Part shown: positions 20,774 through 28,442 of the stretch, piece after piece | Position numbering within the stretch: the first letter of the stretch is position 1 | Layout: each line of letters starts with the position of its first letter | IMG/VR virus record: IMGVR_UViG_3300020027_000025 | Span: 1 to 34,876 of that record | DNA from: a virus | Direction: 5' to 3' (one strand) | DNA: 34,876 nt | The notes under the pieces: generated by a model | The model's database searches: none | What the model was told of the DNA's origin: nothing | What the model saw: only the letters and a program-made list of their open reading frames with translations | Made by a program: the position numbers and the translations under genes

Positions 20774-23287
20774 TCATGATCCACAAAACCGCTTGTTATG
20801 GATCTCTCTCGCCTTGTCCGTGAGGGTTGATTTCACACATACGTTCCATGCCTCCCGGAACGTCAACGGACGGTCCCGGTCGGCCTCTTTACGCTTGCTC
20901 GACCACGCGCGTAGCTGACTCACTCGGTCCTCGATCTCCGCAGTCTCCGCCGCGTCCTTGCGAGTGGTCGGCGAGGACATGGGGTCGAACGACAGGTAAG
21001 CCGACTTGACCCCTGGCACCGGCACGAGCGCCATCGACCGGGACCCGAGCAGCTCCCCGTCCTTGGACTTGCGGTGCTCCAAGGTGCGGGGGTTGTCCGG
21101 GCCGCGGTCCTCGTTGTTCTCGCCGTTCAGCTTGATCACCCAGGAGGCGTCGGCGTTGTCGTCCAGCACCGAGGAGCCCCGCGCCCGGAGCCCCTGGTGT
21201 CCCGTGTGGTGCAGCACGAGCACGGCGATGTCCAGGATGTCCCGGATCGAGAACAGCCGCTCCAGCGCCGCCGCCACCTTGGTCGCCTCGTTCTCCTCCA
21301 GCCCCGGCGCGCAGCGGCTGAACGTGTCGACCACGAGGAGCTTGGCCCCCCGATCCTTGATCGTTTTGACCAGCTCGCTCATGGCCTCGTTTTTCATCAC
21401 GTTGACCGGGCCGCCATGGATGGTCAGCGCGCCCTTGGTTCGCTGGGCCACCTCGTGCCCGGCACCCCAAGCGGCCAGCCGCCGGTCGAACGATCCGACC
21501 CCCTCTGCCGCGACGTACACGACCGGCAGGGCTTCCGGCACCGCGTGCCCGGCCCACGGCGTGCCGGTGGCGACGCACGCCGCCCAGTCCAGCGCGAGGA
21601 ACGTCTTGTACGTCCCGAATTTGCCGGCCATGATGGTCATCGTCCGGTGGTCCAGCACCCCCTCGATCAGCGGGCGGGGAGGCGGGATCAGCGACAGGTC
21701 GGTCCAGTCGAACCACGGGCCCGGCTCGACCTCCTCGTTCGGGTCGTCGGGGCGGGGAGTGGCGCTGGTCGAGCTGCCTGGCGTGTCGAACGGGTCGGCC
21801 GGCTCGCTCGTCTCCGGTCGCACCTCCAGGTCCGGGCCACGTCCGTTCGGGTGCGCGTCGTGCGGCCGGTCGTAGGGCACCGGGTTCGTGCAGTGGAACA
21901 GACCAGGCTTGTCGATCGGGTGCTCGCTGGCCGGCGTGCCGTCGAACCGACACAACCACTCCTCGCCCTCATGGCAGTAGCACTGCCCGGTAGCACCCTC
22001 GCGTGGATCAGGAGTGGACCCGTTGTGGATGGCGAGCAGCTCCAGGGGCACCTGGGCCTCCTCCGCCAGCGTGGCCACCGTCTCCCTGAGCATCGCCTGG
22101 AAATCGGCCAGCTCCTCCTGGCCCCCGTCGAACGTGCCGTGCGCGGCCAGGCCCAGCGCGGTCACCGCGGCCGACTCCCGCTCGTGCTTGCTGCCCTCGT
22201 GATCCCGGTAGGCGACGTAGGTCAGCCGGTTCAGGGTGCGCGGCGCGTCCAGGAGGTAGTCCGGCGGGTTGTCCGTCCAGATGTGCAGCGGCGCGTGCCC
22301 ATCCTCGCTGTCGTAGCGCGTGCAGCCGAGGTCGTGCGCCGTGGCGCTCTTGGGTGACGCGTGCCCGCCCGGTGCCGTCCAGGTCGGGCAGCTACAGGTG
22401 TCGAGCAGGCCGGTCGCCGACCAGTCGTCCGCCTCCAGCAGCACCGCCCACGGCGTGTTGGCCGACCAGTCGTCCACCGGGTCCAGCTCCAGGTCTCCCG
22501 ACCGGCGGGCTTCCCACCGCTCCGCCCGGATGCGTTCGCGCTCGGCACGCGCCTCGGCCGCCATGAACACGCGGTCGAGCAGGAACTGGGGTGCCGGCTC
22601 CGGCGCGCCGACGAGACGGTATGGGCCTTCCTTGCGCACCGAGGGCGGCACGAGGACCTGCCGCCCGGACCAGGCCGCTCCCCAGCCGGTCTCGTCCTTG
22701 AGCGTGCCGACACCCGAGGGCAGGGTCACGCCGTCCGGCAACGTGAACCACCAATGGCCGCCGCCGTGGTGGATCCATTCCTCGGTGCCGTCCTCGCCGG
22801 TGCGGGACACGCCAGGGGACTCGACGGTGTAGCCCCTGCCGTACTGGTTGTCGCCGGACTCCTGGGTCCAGGTGGCCAGGAAGGCGTCCCGCTCGGCAGG
22901 CGTGTCGACGTCCACCACGAGCATGCGGGACGCGCCCGGCTCCACGCCGATGTTCGGGATGAGGTCGCCGTCCGGCCCGGCAAGCCGCTTGAGCAGCGCC
23001 GTGACCTTGCCAGCGTCGTCCTCGGTCAGCGCGTGGTTGACGCCGCACGCGTGGCGGAGCTGGGAGGCACGAGGGTCTCCGGCGGCCAGCGCGGCGTCCT
23101 GGACCTCGCGGTCGGCCTTGCGTCGGGCCGCCGCGGTGAGCGGGCACATCGGCTTCTTGGTGCCGGGCTCGTTCAGCACGATGGCGTAGCCCTGCCGCAA
23201 CGCTGCCCGGATCAGCCCGGCCAGGGCCTCCAGCTCGCCGGGTCTGACCGCCCCGAAGATGGCGGTGAAGGTGTCATGGCTGAACAC
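20774..23287 (-). CDS. Primase-polymerase / RecA-like helicase
   Basis: The 837-residue protein is the likely replicative primase-helicase. The N-terminal third resembles bifunctional primase-polymerase domains: AIVLNEPGTKKP near 35-46, then LVVDVDTPAERD near 122-133 with the catalytic Asp pair, and HHGGGHWWFTLPDG near 172. The C-terminal part is a RecA-like ATPase with Walker A AGKFGTYKT near 553-561, Walker B KLLVVDT near 645-651, and LVLHHTGH as the sensor near 690. The middle (about 300-480) is Cys and His rich (CSCP, CYCHEGEEWLC, FHC) and may bind zinc. The GTG at 23287 has GGGAG upstream. It overlaps the HNH gene and is followed by the TGTCCG array. Confidence 0.88.
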   Translation of the reverse strand: MFSHDTFTAIFGAVRPGELEALAGLIRAALRQGYAIVLNEPGTKKPMCPLTAAARRKADREVQDAALAAGDPRASQLRHACGVNHALTEDDAGKVTALLKRLAGPDGDLIPNIGVEPGASRMLVVDVDTPAERDAFLATWTQESGDNQYGRGYTVESPGVSRTGEDGTEEWIHHGGGHWWFTLPDGVTLPSGVGTLKDETGWGAAWSGRQVLVPPSVRKEGPYRLVGAPEPAPQFLLDRVFMAAEARAERERIRAERWEARRSGDLELDPVDDWSANTPWAVLLEADDWSATGLLDTCSCPTWTAPGGHASPKSATAHDLGCTRYDSEDGHAPLHIWTDNPPDYLLDAPRTLNRLTYVAYRDHEGSKHERESAAVTALGLAAHGTFDGGQEELADFQAMLRETVATLAEEAQVPLELLAIHNGSTPDPREGATGQCYCHEGEEWLCRFDGTPASEHPIDKPGLFHCTNPVPYDRPHDAHPNGRGPDLEVRPETSEPADPFDTPGSSTSATPRPDDPNEEVEPGPWFDWTDLSLIPPPRPLIEGVLDHRTMTIMAGKFGTYKTFLALDWAACVATGTPWAGHAVPEALPVVYVAAEGVGSFDRRLAAWGAGHEVAQRTKGALTIHGGPVNVMKNEAMSELVKTIKDRGAKLLVVDTFSRCAPGLEENEATKVAAALERLFSIRDILDIAVLVLHHTGHQGLRARGSSVLDDNADASWVIKLNGENNEDRGPDNPRTLEHRKSKDGELLGSRSMALVPVPGVKSAYLSFDPMSSPTTRKDAAETAEIEDRVSQLRAWSSKRKEADRDRPLTFREAWNVCVKSTLTDKAREIHNKRFCGS

Positions 23288-23603
23288 GGTGAGGGCTCCC
23301 AGGAGTGGTGTTGTGCGCGCAGTGCTGACCTCGGTGCCCGTGGAGGCTGTTGCAGTGGAGGCACGCCGGCTGGATGTTGCCCCGACGATACGTGCCGCCG
23401 TCCGCTCCGGGCACGATCCGGTCCACCGTGATCGTGTCCATGTCCAGGGTGCCGAGGCACTTCGGCGAGCAGCGCAACCAGCACTGGACCGTGACGCCGT
23501 CGCCGTAAGTGTCGATCAGCCACTGCTTGCGCACGCGGCGGGACGAGGCACTCCCGCGCTGGTTGGTGTTCGAGGGACCACGCGGGTGGTTGGGCCCGCT
23601 CAT
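23274..23603 (-). CDS. HNH-type endonuclease-like protein
   Basis: The 109-residue protein has a compact HNH-like core: CWLRCSPKC near 41-49, DTITVDRIVPGADGG at about 56-70, NIQPACLHCN at about 76-85. These are the usual zinc-binding Cys residues and the terminal Asn. The position normally held by the first catalytic His (D-H) reads D-R here, a variant seen in some phage relatives, so activity needs testing. The ATG at 23603 overlaps the stop of the 34-residue membrane peptide, and its own end overlaps the primase-helicase start by 14 bases. A role in DNA processing or packaging is an inference. Confidence 0.8.
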   Translation of the reverse strand: MSGPNHPRGPSNTNQRGSASSRRVRKQWLIDTYGDGVTVQCWLRCSPKCLGTLDMDTITVDRIVPGADGGTYRRGNIQPACLHCNSLHGHRGQHCAHNTTPGSPHRVQP

Positions 23604-23704
23604 GCCATCACTAGGAGCAGCACGACTACGATAGGAAGTCCTACTGCAAATAGTCCAATGTAGAGCATGAACATGACCTCTGCCACAAACTCTCGGAAAC
23701 TCAT
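23600..23704 (-). CDS. 34-residue membrane peptide
   Basis: This short frame begins with the ATG at 23704, which overlaps the polymerase stop as ATGA, and its TGA overlaps the HNH ATG as ATGA. The product starts MSFREFVAEVMFMLYIGLFA and continues with a long hydrophobic run to the end, giving one membrane-spanning helix at about residues 10-32. The DNA is clearly more AT-rich than its neighbours. Two exact overlaps with genes on both sides strongly argue it is translated. The role is unknown; small membrane peptides in phages often alter host membrane proteins. Confidence 0.72.
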   Translation of the reverse strand: MSFREFVAEVMFMLYIGLFAVGLPIVVVLLLVMA

Positions 23705-25596
23705 ACCTTTGCCCACCTCTGTCCCATGTCGGCCCGGTCCGTGCGCAGGATGGGCACGCGCTTTGCCAAGCGGCACAAGCGTTCCGGGGGTTGTTGCATG
23801 ATCTTCTCTATGTCGTGCGCGGCGTCGGTGGACGCGACCACCTCGTCGTGCATGAGGAGGTAGAGCGCGTCGGACAGTCCGGCCTCGTCCACACTGATCA
23901 CCGTTTCGGCGAGCACGTCGTAGGCCGATCCCTGCACGAAAAAGTTGACTCCTTTGTGGACTGCCGGGGAGGGCGGACCAATCGTGCCGTCGTCCTGCTT
24001 GAACCCCTTGCCCATCGGGATGGGCAGGATGCGCCCGGACATGGTGAACACCAGCCGGTAGTGTCGGGCGATGTTGCGTAGCTTGCCCTCCCGGCCTGCC
24101 GACGCCGGCCGGACGAGGTCAGCCGTGCGGGGCAGCGTGTCAAAGATCAACGTGCGCAACTCCTCCGCCCGGTCCAGGCTGATCCCTAAGTCCAGCGCCA
24201 ACTTGGCGAGACCCTCGCCGTAGAGCTGTGCGAGCAGTGTCGTCTTGGCCACCGGCCGCGGCTCGCCGGTGGCGGACGCGATGCCCTGATAGAAGTCGAC
24301 CGTGCCGGCCTCGTAGTCCAGGACCATGTCCCAGTCCCCGGCGATGTTGGCGATCAGCACCGGCTCGATCTGGGCCCAGTCCAACGACGTCAGTACGTCG
24401 CCCTCGTCGGCGAGCACGATGCCACGCGCGCCCTCCGGGAACTGATGGACCGGCACGCCGGAGTAGGACATGCGCCCGGTTATCGCGGCCAGGATGTTCG
24501 CCGCCGGGTAGATCCGATTGTCCTCTCCGGACTGATCCACCACCTTGGCCAGATAGTCCTGATCGATTTTCGTGATGCGCTTGGCCTTCACGAACGTCGC
24601 GGCGATCGGGTGGGTGAGCCGCTCCAGGTGATCGGCCACGGTGGACGGCTTCTTGTTCTTGCCGTCCTTGCCGCCCGCGGTTTGGGGGTAGTCCTTCGGG
24701 AGCGCGTCGGCCTTGGTCAGCACCTTGATCAGGTCGTTGGCGTTGCCGGGGCGAATGCCGGCCTTGTCCAAGTCCTCCTCCGCCTGCCGGAGCTCCACCT
24801 CGTTCATCGCCCGGTATCGGTCCAGGAACTCCAGGTCGGCCCGGAGGCCCTTGACCGCGCGCCGGAGCAGGATGCGGTTGAGCCGCTGTTCCCGCTCGAC
24901 CAGCGCCCACGCCTCGTCGCCGGTGACACCGTTCTCGGTGAAGGGGTGGCCGGAGGTGAGGCGCTCGTAGGCGGCGCGCCGCACGTGCGGCAGGATGAGT
25001 GCGGTCATGATCGCGTCGGACGCGGCACCCACGAGGTAGACGAACCGGTCCAGGTCGAACTGGTAGTAGCCCTGCTCCTTGGTCAGGCCCACGATCTTGA
25101 ACGCGGCGGCCAGGTGGTCGTCAATCGGCGTGCCGAGGTAGCGGTTGCCGGTGTTGGCCAGGGTCTTGCGGGTGCGCTCATCGGGCTCCGCCATGCGCGC
25201 GTGGATCAAGGTGTCCTCCACCTTGTACAGATCATCCAGCGTGATCAGTCCGTTGCGAGACAGGTTGGGCACGTCGAACGCGGAGTTGTGAAAGATCAAC
25301 TTGGGGGTGGTGGTGATCAGGAACCGGGCGGCCTCGTACTGTCGGCGGTCACGCGGGTCGAGCACCACCGCGGCGTCGCCGGAGGAGAACCCCAGGCACT
25401 TGAGGCGGGCGGAGTGTCGGCCCAGGCCGAACGATTCGATATCGCACGAGAGCGCCCGCTCCGCCCATTGCGACCGGGCGGCGTCGACTGCTCGGCCGCC
25501 GGCCAGGCACGGCACGTTGCGCCAGCCTCGGGTGCCGTGCGCGTCGTTGCGGAACGACTCGACGGCGGGGAGGACAGGTGGATCGGAGAACAGCAC
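23701..25596 (-). CDS. DNA polymerase I (family A) with 3'-5' exonuclease
   Basis: The 631-residue protein copies phage DNA. The exonuclease domain shows CDIESFG at 51-57 (Asp52, Glu54), IFHNSAFDVPNL at 101-112, and a later DAIMTALI. The polymerase domain shows motif A SLDWAQIE at 404-411 (Asp406), the finger motif RPVAKTTLLAQLYGEG at 447-462 with Lys451 and Tyr459, and motif C MHDEVVAS at 582-589 (His583, Asp584, Glu585). The start is the GTG at 25596, supported by AAAGG 7 bases upstream. It lies between an HTH gene (with a stem-loop in between) and the membrane peptide, in the leftward replication operon. Confidence 0.93.
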   Translation of the reverse strand: MLFSDPPVLPAVESFRNDAHGTRGWRNVPCLAGGRAVDAARSQWAERALSCDIESFGLGRHSARLKCLGFSSGDAAVVLDPRDRRQYEAARFLITTTPKLIFHNSAFDVPNLSRNGLITLDDLYKVEDTLIHARMAEPDERTRKTLANTGNRYLGTPIDDHLAAAFKIVGLTKEQGYYQFDLDRFVYLVGAASDAIMTALILPHVRRAAYERLTSGHPFTENGVTGDEAWALVEREQRLNRILLRRAVKGLRADLEFLDRYRAMNEVELRQAEEDLDKAGIRPGNANDLIKVLTKADALPKDYPQTAGGKDGKNKKPSTVADHLERLTHPIAATFVKAKRITKIDQDYLAKVVDQSGEDNRIYPAANILAAITGRMSYSGVPVHQFPEGARGIVLADEGDVLTSLDWAQIEPVLIANIAGDWDMVLDYEAGTVDFYQGIASATGEPRPVAKTTLLAQLYGEGLAKLALDLGISLDRAEELRTLIFDTLPRTADLVRPASAGREGKLRNIARHYRLVFTMSGRILPIPMGKGFKQDDGTIGPPSPAVHKGVNFFVQGSAYDVLAETVISVDEAGLSDALYLLMHDEVVASTDAAHDIEKIMQQPPERLCRLAKRVPILRTDRADMGQRWAKV

Positions 25597-25633
25597 GTGG
25601 TAGCCTTTCGGTGTCGGAAGTGGTGTGCGGCGA

Positions 25634-25663
25634 GACCCCGGAGTGAGGGAAGCCTCCGGGGTC
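25634..25663. terminator. Stem-loop between HTH gene and polymerase gene
   Basis: The arms GACCCCGGAG (25634-25643) and CTCCGGGGTC (25654-25663) form a perfect 10-bp stem with a 10-base loop. It follows the HTH gene stop by 4 bases on the minus strand. The T-rich side lies toward the plus strand, so for leftward transcripts it is more likely an attenuator than a full terminator. Confidence 0.6.
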
Positions 25664-25666
25664 TTG

Positions 25667-25864
25667 TTATGCCTGGACCTTGCCGGCCAGGAACTTGGTC
25701 AGCTGGGCACGGGAGACCCGGAGCCGGTTGACCTGGCCGGTGTAGCGGGTCAGGTGCCCATCCGAGACCCACCGGCCGATCGTGCGCGGGGTGACCCCGG
25801 CCAGCTTGGCGGCGTCCGCCTTGGACAGGGAGTCCTCCGGCGCGAGCTGTTTGCGCGGTGCCAT
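25667..25864 (-). CDS. Excisionase/MerR-like HTH DNA-binding protein
   Basis: The 65-residue protein is a small winged HTH of the excisionase or MerR-like type: SKADAAKLAGVTPRTIGRWV at about 14-33 is the helix-turn-helix, and DGHLTRYTGQVNRLRVSRAQ at about 35-54 is the wing and second strand. The ATG at 25864 has GGAGG 8 bases upstream. A GTG at 25873 in the same frame lies too close to that site. It is the first gene of the leftward replication arm, so it may be an early regulator or act at an origin. Excision is only possible if an integrase exists outside the window. Confidence 0.82.
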   Translation of the reverse strand: MAPRKQLAPEDSLSKADAAKLAGVTPRTIGRWVSDGHLTRYTGQVNRLRVSRAQLTKFLAGKVQA

Positions 25865-25914
25865 CGTGCTCACCTCCTCTCATGTCATGATGCGTCGCTG
25901 TCTGTCTACCCCGG

Positions 25915-25943
25915 ACCATACCCGCTCACCTGGATCATGTCCA
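25915..25943 (-). promoter_or_regulatory. Leftward promoter of replication arm
   Basis: On the minus strand TGGACA (25943-25938) and TATGGT (25920-25915) are 17 bases apart. The -35 box is itself a copy of the TGTCC word read in reverse. The predicted start near 25908 gives a leader of about 45 bases before the HTH gene. Confidence 0.7.
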
Positions 25944-25946
25944 GCA

Positions 25947-25975
25947 TTGACACACTTTGTCCCAGTGTGTAGTGT
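25947..25975 (+). promoter_or_regulatory. Rightward promoter of helicase/nuclease arm
   Basis: TTGACA (25947-25952) is perfect and TAGTGT (25970-25975) follows after 17 bases. A TGTCC word lies in the spacer at 25958. The leader to the ATG at 26022 is about 40 bases and contains repeated GAGAA acting as ribosome site. Confidence 0.78.
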
Positions 25976-26021
25976 GGCTCTCACAACCAGGTCAACCAGG
26001 CAGAGAAGAGAAGAGAAGATC

Positions 26022-26243
26022 ATGGACGGGACACCTCGACCCCCGGAGCCGGAGCCCGGCACGGTGGTCGGCTTCACCAAGCAGTTCCGACCGGACGGGA
26101 CGGGATACGCCTACGTCGCGATCCGGGTCAAGGGACGCGGCTGGTTCGTGACGGATGGTGTGCAGCGCGAGTGGGACGAGGTCGTGGAATTCGCGGACGG
26201 TGCCCAGCTCTGGTTCACCCGGACGTGGGAGCGGCTCGCATGA
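26022..26243 (+). CDS. Hypothetical small protein, first gene of rightward arm
   Basis: The 73-residue product (start MDGTPRPPEPEPGTVVGFTK) has a Pro-rich first 12 residues and then a beta-barrel-like pattern of short strands (GTGYAYVAIRVKGRGWFVTD, VVEFADGAQLWFTRTWERLA). Similar short proteins are common at the start of early operons in actinophages, but I cannot name a function. The ATG at 26022 has an AGAAGAGAAGA ribosome site. It overlaps the next gene by ATGA, so it is the first member of a coupled operon. Confidence 0.78.
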   Translation: MDGTPRPPEPEPGTVVGFTKQFRPDGTGYAYVAIRVKGRGWFVTDGVQREWDEVVEFADGAQLWFTRTWERLA

Positions 26244-26431
26244 TCACGGGTATCTGGCTGAACCCGGAGCGCACCAAGATCGCTGTCCAGGTGGACGACG
26301 ACGCGCTGATCGAGTACTGGCCGGGCGACTCGGACGGGTACGAGCTGGACACGGTGGCCGACGACTGGATCACCTGCGTTCCCGACCCCCACGACGTCCA
26401 CCAAAGCTGCATTCCCCTGGAGCAAGCGTGA
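26240..26431 (+). CDS. Hypothetical small protein
   Basis: This 63-residue frame starts with the ATG at 26240, overlapping the previous stop, and ends in GTGA overlapping the helicase GTG. It is mildly acidic and beta-rich in the first half (MITGIWLNPERTKIAVQVDD) with a His and Cys containing end (DPHDVHQSCIP). The tight overlaps on both sides support it as real. No family is recognised. Confidence 0.72.
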   Translation: MITGIWLNPERTKIAVQVDDDALIEYWPGDSDGYELDTVADDWITCVPDPHDVHQSCIPLEQA

Positions 26432-28146
26432 GCACCCAACTCCCCCTCCGCCCCTACCAGGTGGACGCGCTGGCCGCCATGCACGCCGCATGGGACCGCG
26501 GCGTGCAGCGGCCGGCGGTGGTCGCACCGACCGGCGCGGGCAAGACGGTCATGTTCGCCCACCTGATCCACGACCACCTCCAGCGCAACGCACGCGCCAC
26601 GCTGGACCCGGCACGGCGTTTCGCGTCGCGGGCCCTCGTGCTCGTGCACCGGGACGAGTTGGCCGACCAGGCTATCGACAAGATCAACCAGGTGATGAAT
26701 GACCCGGAGATTCGGGTGGGCAAGGTCAAGGCGGGTGACGACGACGTGGAGATGGACGTCGTCGTGGCGTCGGTCCAGACACTCTCCCGGCCCGCCCGGC
26801 TCGATAACCTGTTGAGCACCGTGGCGGACTTCGGAGACTTCGGCCTGATCGTGGTGGATGAGTGCCACCACGCCGTGGCCCCGACGTGGTGGACGCTGCT
26901 CGACCAGCTCGGGTGCTTCACCAAGCAGCGCGACGACCACAGCGACATGGTCAAGGTCGTCGGCTTCTCTGCCACCCTGGCCCGGTCCGACGAGGTCGGT
27001 CTCGGCTCCGTGTGGCAGGAGGTCGCCTACGCGATCAGCCTGACCCGCCTCATCCGGCGCGGCCACCTCGCCGACGTGCGCGGCGTACAGGTCAAGGTCA
27101 AAGACCTGGACTTGGCCGGCGTGCGCAAGAGCGGCGGGGACTACCAGGTCGGCGCGCTCGGCACGGCGATCGAGGAGAGCGACACCCCGGCCGTCATCAC
27201 CGCGGCCTATCTGGAGCACGCGAAGGACCGGCAGGGCGTGGTGTTCGCGCCGACCGTGATGACGGCGGAGCTGATCGCCGAAGCGATGAACGCCGGCGGC
27301 ATCCCCTCGGCCATGATCACCGGCACCACGCCGCGCGACGACCGGCGACGGATCTACAGCGAGTTTCAGTCCGGCCTGACCCAGGTCCTCGTGAACTGCA
27401 TGGTGCTCACCGAGGGGTTCGACGCGCCGTGGGCGTCGTGCGCGGTCATCGCCCGACCGACCCAGAGCGCGCCGCTCTACACCCAGATGGTGGGGCGGGT
27501 GCTCCGGCCGTGGCCGGGCAAGACCGACGCGCTCGTGCTCGACGTGGTCGGCGTGACCGGCAAGCTCAAGTTGGCCACGTTGATCGACCTGGAGCCGGGA
27601 GTGGTGCACACGCTGCGCTCGGACCAGTCCCTGGCCGAAGCGGTAGAAGAGGTGGAGTTGGAGGAAGCCGCTCGGCACCACCGACCTACCCCGGCATCGC
27701 TCACCGCGGCGGAGGTCAGCCTGTTCGCGGAGTCGCGCTCGGTGTGGCTCCAGACCGCGGCCGGCGTGTGGTTCGTGCCGACGCGCGAGGGCGAGTTCTT
27801 TATCTGGCCTGGCACGGAGCCGGGCACCTGGGACGCCTGCCACGCTCCCGTGGTGGCGCACCGGCGGCAACCGTGGCAGCGCCTGCACACCGGGTGCACG
27901 CTGGAGCTGGCGATGTCCTGGGCCCAGGTGGAAGCGGAAGAGGCGGACTCGTCGGTGGCTTCCCGCGACGCGTCGTGGCGCACGCGCAAGGCCCCGGCGA
28001 GCGAGGCCCAGAAGGGCATGCTGTCGATGCTCGGCATGCGGTCGGCCGCCAAGGAGAACCTAACCAAGGTGGAAGCGTCAGACCTGATCTCCAAACTCCA
28101 GGCCAGCAAGGTCTTTGACAAGCACTACCGAAAGGTGACGGCGTGA
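26428..28146 (+). CDS. SF2 DEAD/DEAH-type helicase
   Basis: The 572-residue protein is a superfamily 2 helicase. Visible motifs are the Q-like region LRPYQVDALAAM at 7-18, motif I APTGAGKTV at 33-41, motif II DECHHA at 144-149, motif III SATLA near 176, TEGFDAP near 331, and motif VI QMVGRVLRP near 353. The C-terminal 170 residues after about 400 are extra and less conserved, perhaps for binding DNA or a partner. It may unwind DNA for replication or recombination together with the nuclease two genes downstream. The GTG at 26428 overlaps the previous stop by GTGA. Confidence 0.9.
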   Translation: MSTQLPLRPYQVDALAAMHAAWDRGVQRPAVVAPTGAGKTVMFAHLIHDHLQRNARATLDPARRFASRALVLVHRDELADQAIDKINQVMNDPEIRVGKVKAGDDDVEMDVVVASVQTLSRPARLDNLLSTVADFGDFGLIVVDECHHAVAPTWWTLLDQLGCFTKQRDDHSDMVKVVGFSATLARSDEVGLGSVWQEVAYAISLTRLIRRGHLADVRGVQVKVKDLDLAGVRKSGGDYQVGALGTAIEESDTPAVITAAYLEHAKDRQGVVFAPTVMTAELIAEAMNAGGIPSAMITGTTPRDDRRRIYSEFQSGLTQVLVNCMVLTEGFDAPWASCAVIARPTQSAPLYTQMVGRVLRPWPGKTDALVLDVVGVTGKLKLATLIDLEPGVVHTLRSDQSLAEAVEEVELEEAARHHRPTPASLTAAEVSLFAESRSVWLQTAAGVWFVPTREGEFFIWPGTEPGTWDACHAPVVAHRRQPWQRLHTGCTLELAMSWAQVEAEEADSSVASRDASWRTRKAPASEAQKGMLSMLGMRSAAKENLTKVEASDLISKLQASKVFDKHYRKVTA

Positions 28147-28442
28147 GCGACGAGGCAAAAGCGTATATCGAACGGGCCACGTCGGTGCCGACACGGCGAG
28201 AAATCGCGCGGCATGTCCCAACCCGTTGCGGGATAACAGAACTGTTCGTGTCCGAGTGCGGCTGCCGACTCCACCGAGGTAAGCCGAAACCGGTCGACCC
28301 GTTCGCGTCGGCACGGGAGGTCGGTCCTTGGGTTCGGGCACAGTGGGACAGTGACTGCGGCGGGTGCGGCGCGTCCGTGCTCGCGGGCGACGACATCCGG
28401 GCAGATAGTTCCGGTGACTGGGAAGGGCGATGCTGTGAGTGA
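28143..28442 (+). CDS. Cys-rich small protein, probable zinc binding
   Basis: The 99-residue protein starts with the GTG at 28143 that overlaps the helicase stop as GTGA. It carries CGCRLHRG near 39-46, CGGCGASV near 72-79, and a terminal CCE. These three Cys groups could hold two zinc ions. The middle is basic and Pro rich. It lies between a helicase and a RecB-like nuclease, so a DNA-binding accessory role is possible but unproven. Confidence 0.75.
   Translation: MSDEAKAYIERATSVPTRREIARHVPTRCGITELFVSECGCRLHRGKPKPVDPFASAREVGPWVRAQWDSDCGGCGASVLAGDDIRADSSGDWEGRCCE

Larger units (their letters stand above)
25865..26021. promoter_or_regulatory. Divergent control region
   Basis: This 157-base gap separates the leftward replication arm from the rightward arm. 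It holds two outward-facing promoters whose -35 boxes lie 10 bases apart or less. TGTCC, TGACA and TGTCC begin at 25938, 25948 and 25958, with TGTAG at 25968. A purine-rich ribosome site with repeated GAGAA precedes the rightward ATG. Confidence 0.8.

Noticed and set aside
22361-23431. A 356-codon plus-strand frame across the primase-helicase and HNH genes
   Set aside because: It crosses two well-supported minus-strand genes and shows no motif.
26215-27888. A 557-codon open frame on the minus strand opposite the helicase
   Set aside because: The plus strand has all SF2 helicase motifs. The minus frame is low-complexity Arg, His and Val rich, as expected from reading GC-rich coding DNA backwards.
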